This document shows, piece by piece, positions 25,142-33,691 of a DNA stretch of 36,132 bases. Origin of the DNA: Nitrospira sp. (GTDB lineage: Bacteria; UBA10199; SBBF01); the NCBI GenBank assembly GCA_005240075.1, contig SBBF01000039.1, forward strand, positions 1 to 36,132, in the 5' to 3' direction. How positions within the stretch are numbered: the stretch's first letter is position 1; each line of letters starts with the position of its first letter. The position numbers and the translations under genes were made by a program. The notes under the pieces are model-generated. The model did no database searches. It had not been told where the DNA came from and saw only the letters and a program-made list of their open reading frames with translations.

Positions 25142-25157
25142 TGGCACGCTTTTTGCT
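25142..25157 (+). promoter_or_regulatory. Sigma-54 (-24/-12) promoter
   Basis: TGGCACG, CTTT, TTGCT is an essentially perfect RpoN promoter with 10 nt between the GG and GC. It points to the 646-aa acidic protein gene 195 nt downstream and implies control by an enhancer-binding activator. Confidence 0.8.
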
Positions 25158-25206
25158 CTTAGGTTTATTTGAGATTATTTGTAACGACTCAGGAGCCCCG
25201 CTTATA

Positions 25207-25317
25207 GTGAGCGAGTATTGGCCGGATCGGACTTGTTCCGTCCGGACAAACGGAGCGAACGATCGTAACACGGCGTAACAGATGGGGGTTGCAGGGGGAA
25301 AGCGGTATTTCCCCCTG
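25207..25317 (+). repeat. Two-hairpin GC-rich element, copy 3 (leader of 646-aa gene)
   Basis: GTGAGCGAG (25207-25215), hairpin I with arms CCGGATCGGA and TCCGTCCGG (25222-25245), GAGCGAACG (25253-25261), then ATGGGGGTTG and hairpin II with 10-bp perfect arms CAGGGGGAAA/TTTCCCCCTG and AGCGGTA at its loop (25292-25317). It lies in the 5' leader between the sigma-54 promoter and the start codon, as for the 151-aa gene. Confidence 0.72.
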
Positions 25318-25351
25318 AGTAGAAAAGACTACTATTTTTTAGGAGGTTCTT

Positions 25352-27292
25352 ATGTCTGATGGAGTATCCAACGATTATATCGAGAGTTTGGGAATGTCGG
25401 CCGAGGATTATGCGAAGCTTTCCGATGACGAACAACAGGCGGCGATTGATTCTTATGTAGACAGCCTGGAAGCGGAAGGAAAATCAGCTGAAGAGATTGA
25501 GGAACAACTATCCGAGCTTAAGGCCGATCTGGAAGCAATTGCAGACATGTATGATGAATACGCGGAAGAGCTGGAAGATTTGGAAACCGGCGACATGAGT
25601 GATTCGGAAAAGGAGAATGTGGAGGAATTGATTGAGACATGCGAAAACATCATCGAAGAAATGAATGAAGGGGAAGAAAGAGTGGATGACGGCTACGACA
25701 ATTATGTGGCCCACAACAAAAATTACGATAGCAATGAGTCGGCTTATGTTTCTGACTTGACCTACGACGGTCAAACCTATGTTTATGACATGAACGGCGG
25801 GGATGTTTATTATGAATCGGGAGACGCAACCCTGGTAAGCTACGATCCGTCCACCGGCACCATAGTCTTGAAAGTGACCAACCCCGATAATCCGGAAGAG
25901 TATTGTTATGTGGAAATCCGGACCCACAATACCTCCGATCCCTTTGCGAGCGGAGATGAAAGCGATGAGGATTATCTGAAAGAAGAAGGGGTCACCAACG
26001 ATGAGGGGGAAGTGATTCAGGATGTAAACGCGGATGGCTTTATGAACCAAGACGACATTGATGCCGCTCTGGAGGCCCGCGATGGTTCGACACTGGAAGA
26101 CGGCAAAACCCAGATTTATTTTTCCAGCGGGATTTCGTCCGATGATCTGGAAACGATGAAAACGACCTGGCCCAACGATCTCCTCAAAATGTGCTATTGG
26201 GGAGATTCAACAAAATCGTTTTATGAGGAATTGTATGAAACTGACGATGAAGAAGAAAGTAATCTGGGAGTTATCGAAGGGTACAGCGATGCCGTCAGTG
26301 GATTGACTTCTTCCAGCGTTTCTTCTTACACAGATGGAAGCCTGGGTGAACTGCAGGACGAAGCAGAGGCGGCCCTGGAAACGCTCTTTGGCTACCTGGA
26401 TGATCCGAGTCAGGATTTGACCGACGTATGGGGCGAAATTTTTGAGCAGTGGGCCGGCTTGAGCGATGATGAAAAAGCACTGCTTTTGCAATACATGACC
26501 GTCACCGTGGCCCTGAATGCTAAGGATCATTTTGCCACCCTTTTTGGACCGATGGTTTCGACTATTGAAGAGATGCTTCATGGTTCCACACCGGATGATT
26601 ACAGCGTGAATGACAAAGTGATCATACTCTTGCTGGAAACTCAGGCAGGGGTTGGAAAATATGGCGGAGCCACAGCGGTATGGACAACGGCCATGTCCCC
26701 TGATGGTACTACTGATGGTAAATGGTCTGATAACGAGGAAAATGTGGAAGCCATTGGATTGTATCAGGAGCTGATTGGTCTGATGGGAGGAGTGCCAACC
26801 GGTTATGAAAGCGATACGATGGATCGGGAGGAAGCGCTCACCGAGGGAGAAGCTGAAACTGAAGAAGCGGGAGGAACTGTGACTGACGATATTTGGAATT
26901 ATTCTTCAGTCTATGGCCAAGTTGGGAACTATGGCGATACGTATGCCAATGATATGGATTGGACTGATGGAGTTGATGATCAAATTCTAACAAGCAATCT
27001 GACAACCCTCGTTAACGGTATTGAAAACTTGTTGTCGGACGGGGAAGCGACTGTTGAAGAAATTGTAAACTATATCATTTCCACCATTGGTTCACTCCCT
27101 GCTAACCAGCAGGATGATACAGCAACCGCTCTTTGCGCTCTTCTTCATGACAAAGCCAATGATCTGTTCAAGAAACTTAAAGCCAACGATGATTTTGTGG
27201 GGTACATGGATGGTTTGATCAATAACCGGAACAATAATCCTCACAATTATAAGCAAGTGAGAGAATGGCTGGGCTTGAGCGGAAAAAATTAA
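25352..27292 (+). CDS. Large acidic protein with EF-hand/dockerin-like loop
   Basis: A 646-aa very acidic protein of unknown function with AGGAGG 6-7 nt before the ATG. Residues about 35-115 are a Glu-rich helical, probably coiled-coil region. Residues 224-235 (DVNADGFMNQDD) fit a 12-residue calcium-binding loop (D1, N3, D5, N9, D12) as in EF-hands and dockerins. The rest is Asp/Glu/Thr/Ser-rich with helical segments at 330-420 and near the C-terminus. There is no Sec signal or membrane helix. Expression depends on a sigma-54-type promoter with a structured leader. A calcium-responsive or surface/secreted role is speculation. Its 3' end overlaps truA by 4 bp, convergent. Confidence 0.75.
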   Translation: MSDGVSNDYIESLGMSAEDYAKLSDDEQQAAIDSYVDSLEAEGKSAEEIEEQLSELKADLEAIADMYDEYAEELEDLETGDMSDSEKENVEELIETCENIIEEMNEGEERVDDGYDNYVAHNKNYDSNESAYVSDLTYDGQTYVYDMNGGDVYYESGDATLVSYDPSTGTIVLKVTNPDNPEEYCYVEIRTHNTSDPFASGDESDEDYLKEEGVTNDEGEVIQDVNADGFMNQDDIDAALEARDGSTLEDGKTQIYFSSGISSDDLETMKTTWPNDLLKMCYWGDSTKSFYEELYETDDEEESNLGVIEGYSDAVSGLTSSSVSSYTDGSLGELQDEAEAALETLFGYLDDPSQDLTDVWGEIFEQWAGLSDDEKALLLQYMTVTVALNAKDHFATLFGPMVSTIEEMLHGSTPDDYSVNDKVIILLLETQAGVGKYGGATAVWTTAMSPDGTTDGKWSDNEENVEAIGLYQELIGLMGGVPTGYESDTMDREEALTEGEAETEEAGGTVTDDIWNYSSVYGQVGNYGDTYANDMDWTDGVDDQILTSNLTTLVNGIENLLSDGEATVEEIVNYIISTIGSLPANQQDDTATALCALLHDKANDLFKKLKANDDFVGYMDGLINNRNNNPHNYKQVREWLGLSGKN

Positions 27293-28074
27293 CGATAAAT
27301 CACTCCCCTCAAAAACAACCCCTTGGCAGGAGCCGTCATTCCGGCCCTCCGGCGGTCTTGGCTTTTTAAAATTTTCTTGAATTGCATCAGAGTTGTTCTT
27401 CCCTTTCCCACATCCACCAGCGTCCCCACAATATTCCGGACCATTTGTTTCAAGAAACCGTTGCCGGTAACAGATATTTTTATCATGCGTAGGGGCGAAT
27501 CTTGTCTTCGCCCCATTAAATGGGCGAACATAAAGTTCGCCCCTACAGAAATTTTGACCCCATATATCCTCCTCACCGTCGTCTTGACCGAGCTCCCCGA
27601 CGCGCAAAAGGCCCTGAAATCATGTTCGCCAACAAGCAGGCGGGCCGCTTGTTTCATTCTGGCAATATCCAGTTTGTACGGCACCTGCCAGACAGTATCT
27701 TTGAGGAATGGGGAATGAATGGGGGAATTGAAAATAAAATAATCGTAGATTTTTTTCCGGACCGATTTTTGGGCATGAAAAGTCTCAGGAACAATTTGGA
27801 CATCGATGATAGCAATATCGGGGGGCAACAAGGAATTGAGTCCTAAAAATAATTTTTCGGGAATTGGAGAGTCAGATAAATCAAAATGACAGACCTGCCC
27901 CAAGGCATGAACACCGGCATCTGTTCGACCGGCGGCTACAACATGGATTTTCTGGTTTAAAATCCGGCTTAAGGTTTTCTCTAAAACTTCCTGAACAGAT
28001 AAACCGTTTGGTTGGGTTTGCCAGCCGTGGTAATTTGTTCCTTTGTATTGAAGAGTTAATTTAACTCGAGGCAA
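27289..28074 (-). CDS. truA: tRNA pseudouridine synthase TruA with an in-frame repeat insert
   Basis: A 261-aa TruA that makes pseudouridine at positions 38-40 of tRNA. The catalytic Asp is D52 in GRTDAGVHA; GNGFLKQMVRNIVGTL is the family C-terminal motif. Residues about 177-196 (VGANFMFAHLMGRRQDSPLR) come from a 58-bp palindromic element and are absent from the family, where the IYGVKIS strand is followed by a short turn before the ISVTGNGFL strand. The frame is intact. A TTG start overlaps the asd end by 14 nt. Confidence 0.94.
   Translation of the reverse strand: MPRVKLTLQYKGTNYHGWQTQPNGLSVQEVLEKTLSRILNQKIHVVAAGRTDAGVHALGQVCHFDLSDSPIPEKLFLGLNSLLPPDIAIIDVQIVPETFHAQKSVRKKIYDYFIFNSPIHSPFLKDTVWQVPYKLDIARMKQAARLLVGEHDFRAFCASGSSVKTTVRRIYGVKISVGANFMFAHLMGRRQDSPLRMIKISVTGNGFLKQMVRNIVGTLVDVGKGRTTLMQFKKILKSQDRRRAGMTAPAKGLFLRGVIYR
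27489..27546. repeat. 58-bp palindromic element inside truA
   Basis: Ends GTAGGGGCGAA and TTCGCCCCTAC are an 11-bp inverted repeat. Internally there are two nested palindromes (GGGGCGAA/TTCGCCCC and GGGCGAA/TTCGCCC). The element at 30639-30696 has the same length and a nearly identical right half. Confidence 0.85.
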
Positions 28075-29074
28075 TCAATTTCTCCGCAATTTGCACAGCA
28101 TTCAAGGCCGCTCCCTTTAACAGCTGATCCCCGCAAACAAACAGATTCAAGCCATTGGCCATCCCCAGATCTTTGCGGATCCGCCCGACATACACTTCAT
28201 CCTTTCCGGAAACCTCAATCGGCATGGGAAAATAATTGCCCGCCCGGTCATCCACCACCTTCACTCCCGGCATGGCGTCAAGGGCCTCCGTTGCCTCTTG
28301 AACAGAAACGGACCTTGCCAGTTCCAGATGAATCGCCTCCGCGTGGGCCCTGAAAATGGGGACCCGGACGCAGGTGGGGCTGACTAGAATCGAATCATCA
28401 TGCAAAATTTTACGCGTTTCTTTGACGACTTTCATCTCTTCCTGGGAATACCCTTCCGGTCCAATATCCGAATCGTGGGAAAAAAGATTAAAGGCAATTT
28501 GGTGGCGAAAAACATTTTTGGTGAGTTCCCTGCCTTCCAGAAATTCTCCCGCCTGGACTTCAAGCTCCTCCAATGCCTTGGCCCCCGCCCCCGATACCGC
28601 CTGGTAAGTGGCCACCACCATCCTTTTAACCGGACTTAATCGATGAATCGGCCAGACGGCCATCAGAGCAATAATTGTCGTGCAATTCGGGTTGGCAAGA
28701 ATCCCTTTATGTTTTTTGATATCTTCCGGATTGATTTCCGGCACAACCAGCGGCACTTCCGGGTCCATCCGATAGGCGCTGGAATTATCCACCACCACCG
28801 CTCCCGCCTTCACAGCATGCGGGGCAAATTCCTTGCTTCGATTGCCGCCGGCAGAAAAAAGGGCAATATCAACTCCATGAAATGAATCGCTTTTCAATTC
28901 ATAAACAGGATAGTCCATTCCCCTGAATTTCATTTTTTTCCCAACCGAGCGGGAAGAGGCAAGCAATCTCAAATCCCCCACGGGAAAATTTCTTTTTTCC
29001 AGAACAGTTAAGAATTCCTGCCCCACGGCTCCTGTAGCGCCGGCGATGACCATGTTGTATCTGGATTTTTTCAT
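28061..29074 (-). CDS. asd: Aspartate-semialdehyde dehydrogenase
   Basis: A 337-aa enzyme that reduces aspartyl phosphate to aspartate semialdehyde for lysine, threonine, methionine and diaminopimelate synthesis. NADP-binding [10 protein letters not shown] is at the N-terminus, the active-site Cys is in NPNCTTI, and a second motif is [15 protein letters not shown]. It overlaps leuB by ATGA and truA by 14 nt, as in deltaproteobacterial leuB-asd-truA runs. Confidence 0.97.
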   Translation of the reverse strand: MKKSRYNMVIAGATGAVGQEFLTVLEKRNFPVGDLRLLASSRSVGKKMKFRGMDYPVYELKSDSFHGVDIALFSAGGNRSKEFAPHAVKAGAVVVDNSSAYRMDPEVPLVVPEINPEDIKKHKGILANPNCTTIIALMAVWPIHRLSPVKRMVVATYQAVSGAGAKALEELEVQAGEFLEGRELTKNVFRHQIAFNLFSHDSDIGPEGYSQEEMKVVKETRKILHDDSILVSPTCVRVPIFRAHAEAIHLELARSVSVQEATEALDAMPGVKVVDDRAGNYFPMPIEVSGKDEVYVGRIRKDLGMANGLNLFVCGDQLLKGAALNAVQIAEKLIASS

Positions 29075-30165
29075 ACGGTTAATTCTCCCATTTCTTCACG
29101 AACCAAGTCTCCCATTTCTTTCGTTGAAACTTTCTTCATTCCTTCTGTGTAAATATCAGAGGTTCGATACCCTTTTTTCAGAACATGTCCGACCGCTGTT
29201 TCAATCCGGTGGGCGGCTTGAGGCTGATTCAAAGAATACCGAAGCATCAGCGCAGAGGAAAGAATCGTGGCCAAAGGGTTTGCAATACCCTTCCCTGCAA
29301 TATCAGGCGCCGAACCATGAATCGGCTCATACAGGCCGCAGGAACCTTCCCCCAGGGAGGCGGAGGGGAGCATGCCAATCGATCCGGTCAGCATCGCCGC
29401 CTCGTCGCTCAAAATATCCCCAAAAAGATTCGGGGTCAAAAGAACATCAAATTGGCGGGGATTTCTGACCAGCTGCATGGCACAATTATCGACGTACATA
29501 TGGCTTAAGGCCACATCCGGATATTGTTCGCTCTGGACGCGGCTGACCACCTTTCGCCAAAGCTCAGTTGCCTCCAGAACATTCGCTTTGTCAACGGAAG
29601 TCACCTGTCTCTTTCGTTCCCGCGCGATTTTGAAAGCCACATGAGCTACTCTTTCAATCTCCGATGTCGAATAGACCAGAGTATTAATCCCGATCTCTTC
29701 CCCTTTTTCGTTTTTGGAAACTCCCCTGGGTTTTCCAAAATAAACATCCCCGGTCAGTTCCCGCACCACCATGATGTCGATCCCTTCAATCACTCCCCTT
29801 TTAAGGGTCGAGGCATCAACCAAAGGGGGAAAAAGGGTGGCGGGACGCAAGTTGGCAAACAACCCCAACTCGGCGCGAAGCCCCAAAAGGGCCCGTTCCG
29901 GTCTGACGGAATAATCAAGCGGTTCCCATTTCGGTCCCCCCACAGCTCCCAGGAGAACCGCGTCCGCTTTTTTGGCCAGCGTTAGTGTTGCGGAGGGTAA
30001 AGGATTGCCTGTTTTGTCATAGGCATAACCCCCGACTGGCGCTTCCTCAAATTCAAAAGAGAGAGTATCGGTCGACTCCAGATCGTGCAAAACCTTCACC
30101 GCCTCCCTGATCACTTCCGGGCCGATTCCATCTCCGGGTAATATGGCAATTTTGTAGGACGACAT
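29071..30165 (-). CDS. leuB: 3-isopropylmalate dehydrogenase
   Basis: A 364-aa decarboxylating dehydrogenase of the leucine pathway. Motifs: GDGIGPEV at the N-terminus, [23 protein letters not shown] and the NAD-specific [16 protein letters not shown]. The ATG at 30165 lies a few bases from the MITE-like element on its 5' side, so the leader of the leuB reading frame is formed by that element. Confidence 0.97.
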   Translation of the reverse strand: MSSYKIAILPGDGIGPEVIREAVKVLHDLESTDTLSFEFEEAPVGGYAYDKTGNPLPSATLTLAKKADAVLLGAVGGPKWEPLDYSVRPERALLGLRAELGLFANLRPATLFPPLVDASTLKRGVIEGIDIMVVRELTGDVYFGKPRGVSKNEKGEEIGINTLVYSTSEIERVAHVAFKIARERKRQVTSVDKANVLEATELWRKVVSRVQSEQYPDVALSHMYVDNCAMQLVRNPRQFDVLLTPNLFGDILSDEAAMLTGSIGMLPSASLGEGSCGLYEPIHGSAPDIAGKGIANPLATILSSALMLRYSLNQPQAAHRIETAVGHVLKKGYRTSDIYTEGMKKVSTKEMGDLVREEMGELTV

Positions 30166-30170
30166 ATTTA

Positions 30171-30349
30171 GGGTACCTCTAAAAACTATCTTCTACTGCA
30201 AAAACATGCTCTGGCCTGCGACTTCGTCAGATTTCACAAAAAGGCCTCAACGTAGCACTGTGGCTACGTTTCCGGTCTTTTTGCTCATCTTCCTCGTCTC
30301 GGCTTCAGATCATGTTTTTTCGCTACGAACATAGTTTTGAGAGGTACCC
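30171..30349. mobile_element. 179-bp palindromic MITE-like element
   Basis: The ends GGGTACCTCT and AGAGGTACCC are perfect inverts. The match continues with few mismatches (AAAACTAT, AAAAACATG blocks) almost to a central hairpin AACGTAGC/GCTACGTT, so nearly the whole element is one inverted repeat with arms of about 85 bp. A TTTA on both sides (30167-30170 and 30350-30353) fits a 4-bp target duplication. It carries no ORF and abuts the stop codon of the Zn-ribbon gene. Confidence 0.82.
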
Positions 30350-30350
30350 T

Positions 30351-30635
30351 TTATTTTTTAAATAATTGTTCCAGTTTTTTCTTGGCATCCGTCACGGAAT
30401 TTGTACGGGCATGGCATGCCATGCCCCTACCGGGTGTAAAATAATCGCAAAAATTAGCCTTTTCTTTGTCGACAACCCGGTCTGCCTGAGATTCCCGACA
30501 TTCGTTGTAAGCCGTTACATCATAAAAATCGCAATTTTTACAAATGTGCAGATCGTTTCCGCAATGGGAGCAAGACTCTTGTCGGCCGATCCGGTCGGTT
30601 ACCGCAAGATAATTTTTACAAAAATAACATTGCAT
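30351..30635 (-). CDS. Small Zn-ribbon protein with a repeat insert near its C-terminus
   Basis: A 94-aa Cys-rich protein: CYFCKN, CSHCGN, ICKNCDFY, NECRES and FCDYF give eight Cys, enough for two zinc sites. Function unknown. The ATG at 30635 is preferred because the longer reading (from 30665) is translated from a palindromic repeat. Residues about 69-78 (GRGMACHART) are encoded by a 28-bp palindrome in frame. It lies between leuA and leuB, where leuC and leuD would be expected in related gene clusters. Confidence 0.82.
   Translation of the reverse strand: MQCYFCKNYLAVTDRIGRQESCSHCGNDLHICKNCDFYDVTAYNECRESQADRVVDKEKANFCDYFTPGRGMACHARTNSVTDAKKKLEQLFKK
30403..30430. repeat. 28-bp palindrome inside the Zn-ribbon gene
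   Basis: GTACGGGCATGGCA and TGCCATGCCCCTAC form a near-perfect palindrome with one mismatch at the fourth position. The ends resemble the GTAGGGGC/GCCCCTAC ends of the 58-bp elements, suggesting a related family. Confidence 0.75.
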
Positions 30636-30638
30636 ATT

Positions 30639-30696
30639 GTAAGGGCGATCCTTGTGATCGCCCAAATAAACGGGCGAACATAAAGTTCGCCCCTAC
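30639..30696. repeat. 58-bp palindromic element between leuA and the Zn-ribbon gene
   Basis: It starts GTAAGGGCGATC, ends GTTCGCCCCTAC, and shares GGGCGAACATAAAGTTCGCC plus CCTAC exactly with the truA copy. It begins 2 bp from the leuA stop codon and ends 3 bp from the Zn-ribbon ATG, so it fills that gap completely. Confidence 0.85.
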
Positions 30697-30697
30697 A

Positions 30698-32233
30698 TTA
30701 TATCCCCCTCACTCCCTGACGCGCCTGATAATACTCTAATCTATTGATCGCCGACAAAAAGGCAATGGCCGAAGCCATGATAATATCGGTATGGGCGCCA
30801 CTCCCTCGAACTGTCTTTCCTTTGTCCGTCAGAGTCACAAACACTTCCCCTTGGGCATCGGTATCCCCCGTAATGGCTGTCACATGATACCGATCCAGAC
30901 TCCCCTCAAAGCCGGTAATCTTCCGCAACGCTTTAAATACCGCATCCACAGGGCCATCCCCCTGTTGAACATCCTTTTTTAAATTCCCTTCTGTCATCAC
31001 TTCCACAATCGCCTCGGGCGTTGTTCTGTTTCCACTGACCACATGCAACGATTCCAGACGAAACTTTTCCGTCTCCCCCATCCCCTGCCCTTCCACCAAA
31101 GCGATGATGTCTTCATCGTAAATATTTTTCTTTCGATCAGACAAATCCTTGAACGCGCTAAAGGCAGATTCCAAAGCAGACCCCTCCAACGGCATTCCCA
31201 AAGCCACCAGCCGATCACGAAACGCATGCCTGCCGGAATGTTTTCCCAAAACCAGGCGGTTTTTGGGCATCCCCACCGACTGGGGCGTCATGATTTCGTA
31301 AGTCAGTTCATGTTTCAAAACACCATCCTGATGAATTCCCGATTCATGGGCAAAAGCATTATCGCCGACAATCGCCTTGTTGGGTTGAACATTGATACCG
31401 GTAATATAAGAGAGAAGTTTGGAGGAAGGATAAATCTGTTCCGTCTTGACTCCCGTCACAAAGGTCATCTTGTCCTTGCGGACATTCAAGGTCATGACGA
31501 TTTCTTCCAGGGACGCATTGCCGGCCCTCTCTCCAATTCCATTGACGGTGCATTCCACCTGTCTCGCCCCCGCCTGAACCGCCGCCAGCGAATTGGCCAC
31601 AGCCAGCCCCAAATCATTGTGACAATGTACGCTCAACACAACACCAGAGGGCATTTTGAGTTTTGATTTCAAAAACGAAATGAGGTCAAAAAATTCGGAC
31701 GGAACCGTATAACCCACGGTATCCGGAACATTGAGCGTCGTCGCCCCGCAGTCAATGGCCACCTGAAACATTTTGGCCAGATAATCCCAATCGCTCCTCG
31801 TCGCATCCATGGCGGAAAACTCCACATCCTCGGCATGTTTTTTGGCAAGCCCTACCGCCATCTCTGTGTCTTTTAAAACTTCTTCACGGCTTTTCTTGAA
31901 CTGATATTTCAGGTGAATATCGGAGCTGGAAATAAACGTATGAATTCTCTTTTTTGTTGCAGGTACCAGCGCCTCGGCACAACGAATGATATCGCCGCTT
32001 GTTGCTCGGGCGAGTCCTGCAATGACCGGCCCACGCACCTCTTGGGCAATCCGGTGAACTGCATCAAAATCCCCCTGGGAGGCAATCGGAAAGCCAGCTT
32101 CGATGATATCCACATTCAGCTTGGCCAACTGATGCGCCATCCGGACTTTTTCTTCCAGCGTCATACTGCAACCGGGAGACTGTTCGCCGTCTCGCAGGGT
32201 CGTATCGAAGATTTTTATGTATTCAGTTGGCAT
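30698..32233 (-). CDS. leuA: 2-isopropylmalate synthase
   Basis: A 511-aa enzyme that commits 2-oxoisovalerate to leucine. N-terminal motifs FDTTLRDGEQSPG and LSVHCHNDLGLAVANSLAA (catalytic metal site) are present, followed by the C-terminal LeuA regulatory domain, which normally confers leucine feedback inhibition. The ATG at 32233 is chosen (GGGAG 8 nt upstream); it overlaps pssA by 11 nt. Confidence 0.96.
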   Translation of the reverse strand: MPTEYIKIFDTTLRDGEQSPGCSMTLEEKVRMAHQLAKLNVDIIEAGFPIASQGDFDAVHRIAQEVRGPVIAGLARATSGDIIRCAEALVPATKKRIHTFISSSDIHLKYQFKKSREEVLKDTEMAVGLAKKHAEDVEFSAMDATRSDWDYLAKMFQVAIDCGATTLNVPDTVGYTVPSEFFDLISFLKSKLKMPSGVVLSVHCHNDLGLAVANSLAAVQAGARQVECTVNGIGERAGNASLEEIVMTLNVRKDKMTFVTGVKTEQIYPSSKLLSYITGINVQPNKAIVGDNAFAHESGIHQDGVLKHELTYEIMTPQSVGMPKNRLVLGKHSGRHAFRDRLVALGMPLEGSALESAFSAFKDLSDRKKNIYDEDIIALVEGQGMGETEKFRLESLHVVSGNRTTPEAIVEVMTEGNLKKDVQQGDGPVDAVFKALRKITGFEGSLDRYHVTAITGDTDAQGEVFVTLTDKGKTVRGSGAHTDIIMASAIAFLSAINRLEYYQARQGVRGI

Positions 32234-33065
32234 TTTCTCTCCCAACAACCTTCAAAGTCCTCTCCGTTTCTTTCTTCTTCTCCTCCTCTTCCATCACCAG
32301 CTCTTCCGGCGCATCATGAAAAAAACGGGCCAGCAGGTCGGCAAAACTCCTGATTTTTTTGGGGGAATGAATCAGCCCCTCCACAACTCCCAACCCGACA
32401 TAAGTCACCGCCACGATAAAAATCATCACCTGGGGAGCGGAAGCAAGAATGAACAAAACCCCGACCAAAAGAACCAGCAGAAAAAAACTGGCCCGACGAT
32501 TAAGATCCAGCACCTTAAAACTGCGGTAAGGAATACTGCTGACCATGAGAAGAGCCAGAAACAAGGTCGAAATCAGCAACAAATAACTCTCCGGAACAGT
32601 ATTCCCGAAAACATGGTGATGAAAAATAACATAGCCAGCCACCGTGTAAGCCGCGCCGGGAATGGGGAGCCCCTGAAAACCCTTCTTTTCAACATTGGCA
32701 ACTTGCACATTGTAGCGGGCCAGTCTTAAAGCCCCGCAGGCAAAAAAGAGAAAGGCGACCGTCCAGCCGATCCGTTTGAACTGAAAAAGGACCCACATAT
32801 AAATCAACAGAGCGGGAGCCAGGCCAAACGAACACAAATCAACCAGAGAATCGTACTCCAGACCGAATTCACTTTGGCCCTTGGTAATCCGGGCTACCAG
32901 GCCGTCCAAAAAATCAAAAACGCCGGCAAACAGAATAGCCCAGGCCGCGGTGACATAATCGCCGTTGATCGCCCGGATGATGGAAAAAAAACCGCAAAAA
33001 AGATTGCCGGTTGTGAGCAGATTGGGAACAATGTAGACCCCTTTCTTTATTCCTCTTCTTTTCAT
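32223..33065 (-). CDS. pssA: CDP-diacylglycerol-serine O-phosphatidyltransferase
   Basis: A 280-aa integral membrane protein of the CDP-alcohol phosphatidyltransferase family making phosphatidylserine. The family motif DFLDGLVAR ... EFGLEYDSLVD (D-G-x2-A-R-x8-G-x3-D-x3-D type) is visible, with about eight membrane helices. The start at 33065 (MKRRGIKKGVYIVPNLLT) is chosen over longer reading because it overlaps psd by ATGA and begins just before the first conserved segment. The C-terminus is long and Glu/Lys-rich. Confidence 0.93.
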   Translation of the reverse strand: MKRRGIKKGVYIVPNLLTTGNLFCGFFSIIRAINGDYVTAAWAILFAGVFDFLDGLVARITKGQSEFGLEYDSLVDLCSFGLAPALLIYMWVLFQFKRIGWTVAFLFFACGALRLARYNVQVANVEKKGFQGLPIPGAAYTVAGYVIFHHHVFGNTVPESYLLLISTLFLALLMVSSIPYRSFKVLDLNRRASFFLLVLLVGVLFILASAPQVMIFIVAVTYVGLGVVEGLIHSPKKIRSFADLLARFFHDAPEELVMEEEEKKKETERTLKVVGRENAN

Positions 33066-33691
33066 GCTTTTCTCCCAATAATACTTTCTCCAGCTTTTAC
33101 CTTTTCTCCTTTTCGCACCTGAACAGAATAATTCAGCGGCATATAAATATCCATTCTCGACCCGAACCGGATCAGGCCGAAGATTTCCCCTTTTTTCCAT
33201 TGATCTCCGGGACAAGCATAACAGACAATCCTTCGGGCCAAAAAACCGGCAATTTGCACAAACAAAAAACGCTCCTTCTTTTCATTTTCCATGACAACGG
33301 CGTTTTGCTCGTTGTCCAGGGAGGCCTTGTCCCTGTAGGCCCCCAAAAATTTCCCCTTGTTGTAGACCACACTTTTTACCTCCCCCGAAACCGGAATCCG
33401 GTTGATATGAACATTGAGGGGGGACATGAAAATACTGATCTTGTGATTCTGATCCACTCGGCCGCAAAAAAGTACCTTTCCGTCAGCCGGAGAGACAATC
33501 ACCCCCTCCTCCTGGGGGATCGTCCGCTTCGGGTTCCTGAAAAAATAAACGACAAACAAAAAAAACAAAAAACAAACAGCCAGCAAAAGGGGGTGGACCA
33601 ACCAGCCAATCAGAACCAGAAGCCCGGCAATCCCCACAAACAGATAGCCCTCTTTCGCCAAAAGAGAGGTGTCGTTTCTTCCCGTTTTCAC
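33062..33691 (-). CDS. psd: Phosphatidylserine decarboxylase (short form)
   Basis: A 209-aa decarboxylase converting phosphatidylserine to phosphatidylethanolamine. N-terminal membrane segments are followed by VSPADGKV and the self-cleavage site FGSRMDIY, where Gly-Ser cleavage creates the pyruvoyl cofactor. The short length is typical of the family branch found beside pssA in Deltaproteobacteria and archaea-like proteins. ATGA overlaps on both sides link it to ilvN and pssA. Confidence 0.94.
   Translation of the reverse strand: MKTGRNDTSLLAKEGYLFVGIAGLLVLIGWLVHPLLLAVCFLFFLFVVYFFRNPKRTIPQEEGVIVSPADGKVLFCGRVDQNHKISIFMSPLNVHINRIPVSGEVKSVVYNKGKFLGAYRDKASLDNEQNAVVMENEKKERFLFVQIAGFLARRIVCYACPGDQWKKGEIFGLIRFGSRMDIYMPLNYSVQVRKGEKVKAGESIIGRKA

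Noticed and set aside
25305-25345. Hairpin AGTAG/CTACT with a T-run before the 646-aa gene as a terminator
   Set aside because: Arms are only 5 bp and AT-rich, and the T-run merges with the ribosome site, so a terminator is weakly supported.
27489-27546. Repeats as part of a CRISPR array
   Set aside because: The 58-bp copies are 3 kb apart and lie in or between genes, with no regular spacers or cas genes.
30171-30349. A tRNA or other classical structured RNA
   Set aside because: The structure is one long hairpin with mobile-element-like ends and no tRNA features.
30635-30665. N-terminal extension MGDHKDRPYN on the Zn-ribbon protein
   Set aside because: It is translated mostly from the 58-bp palindrome and the next ATG starts at the first zinc-binding Cys pair.
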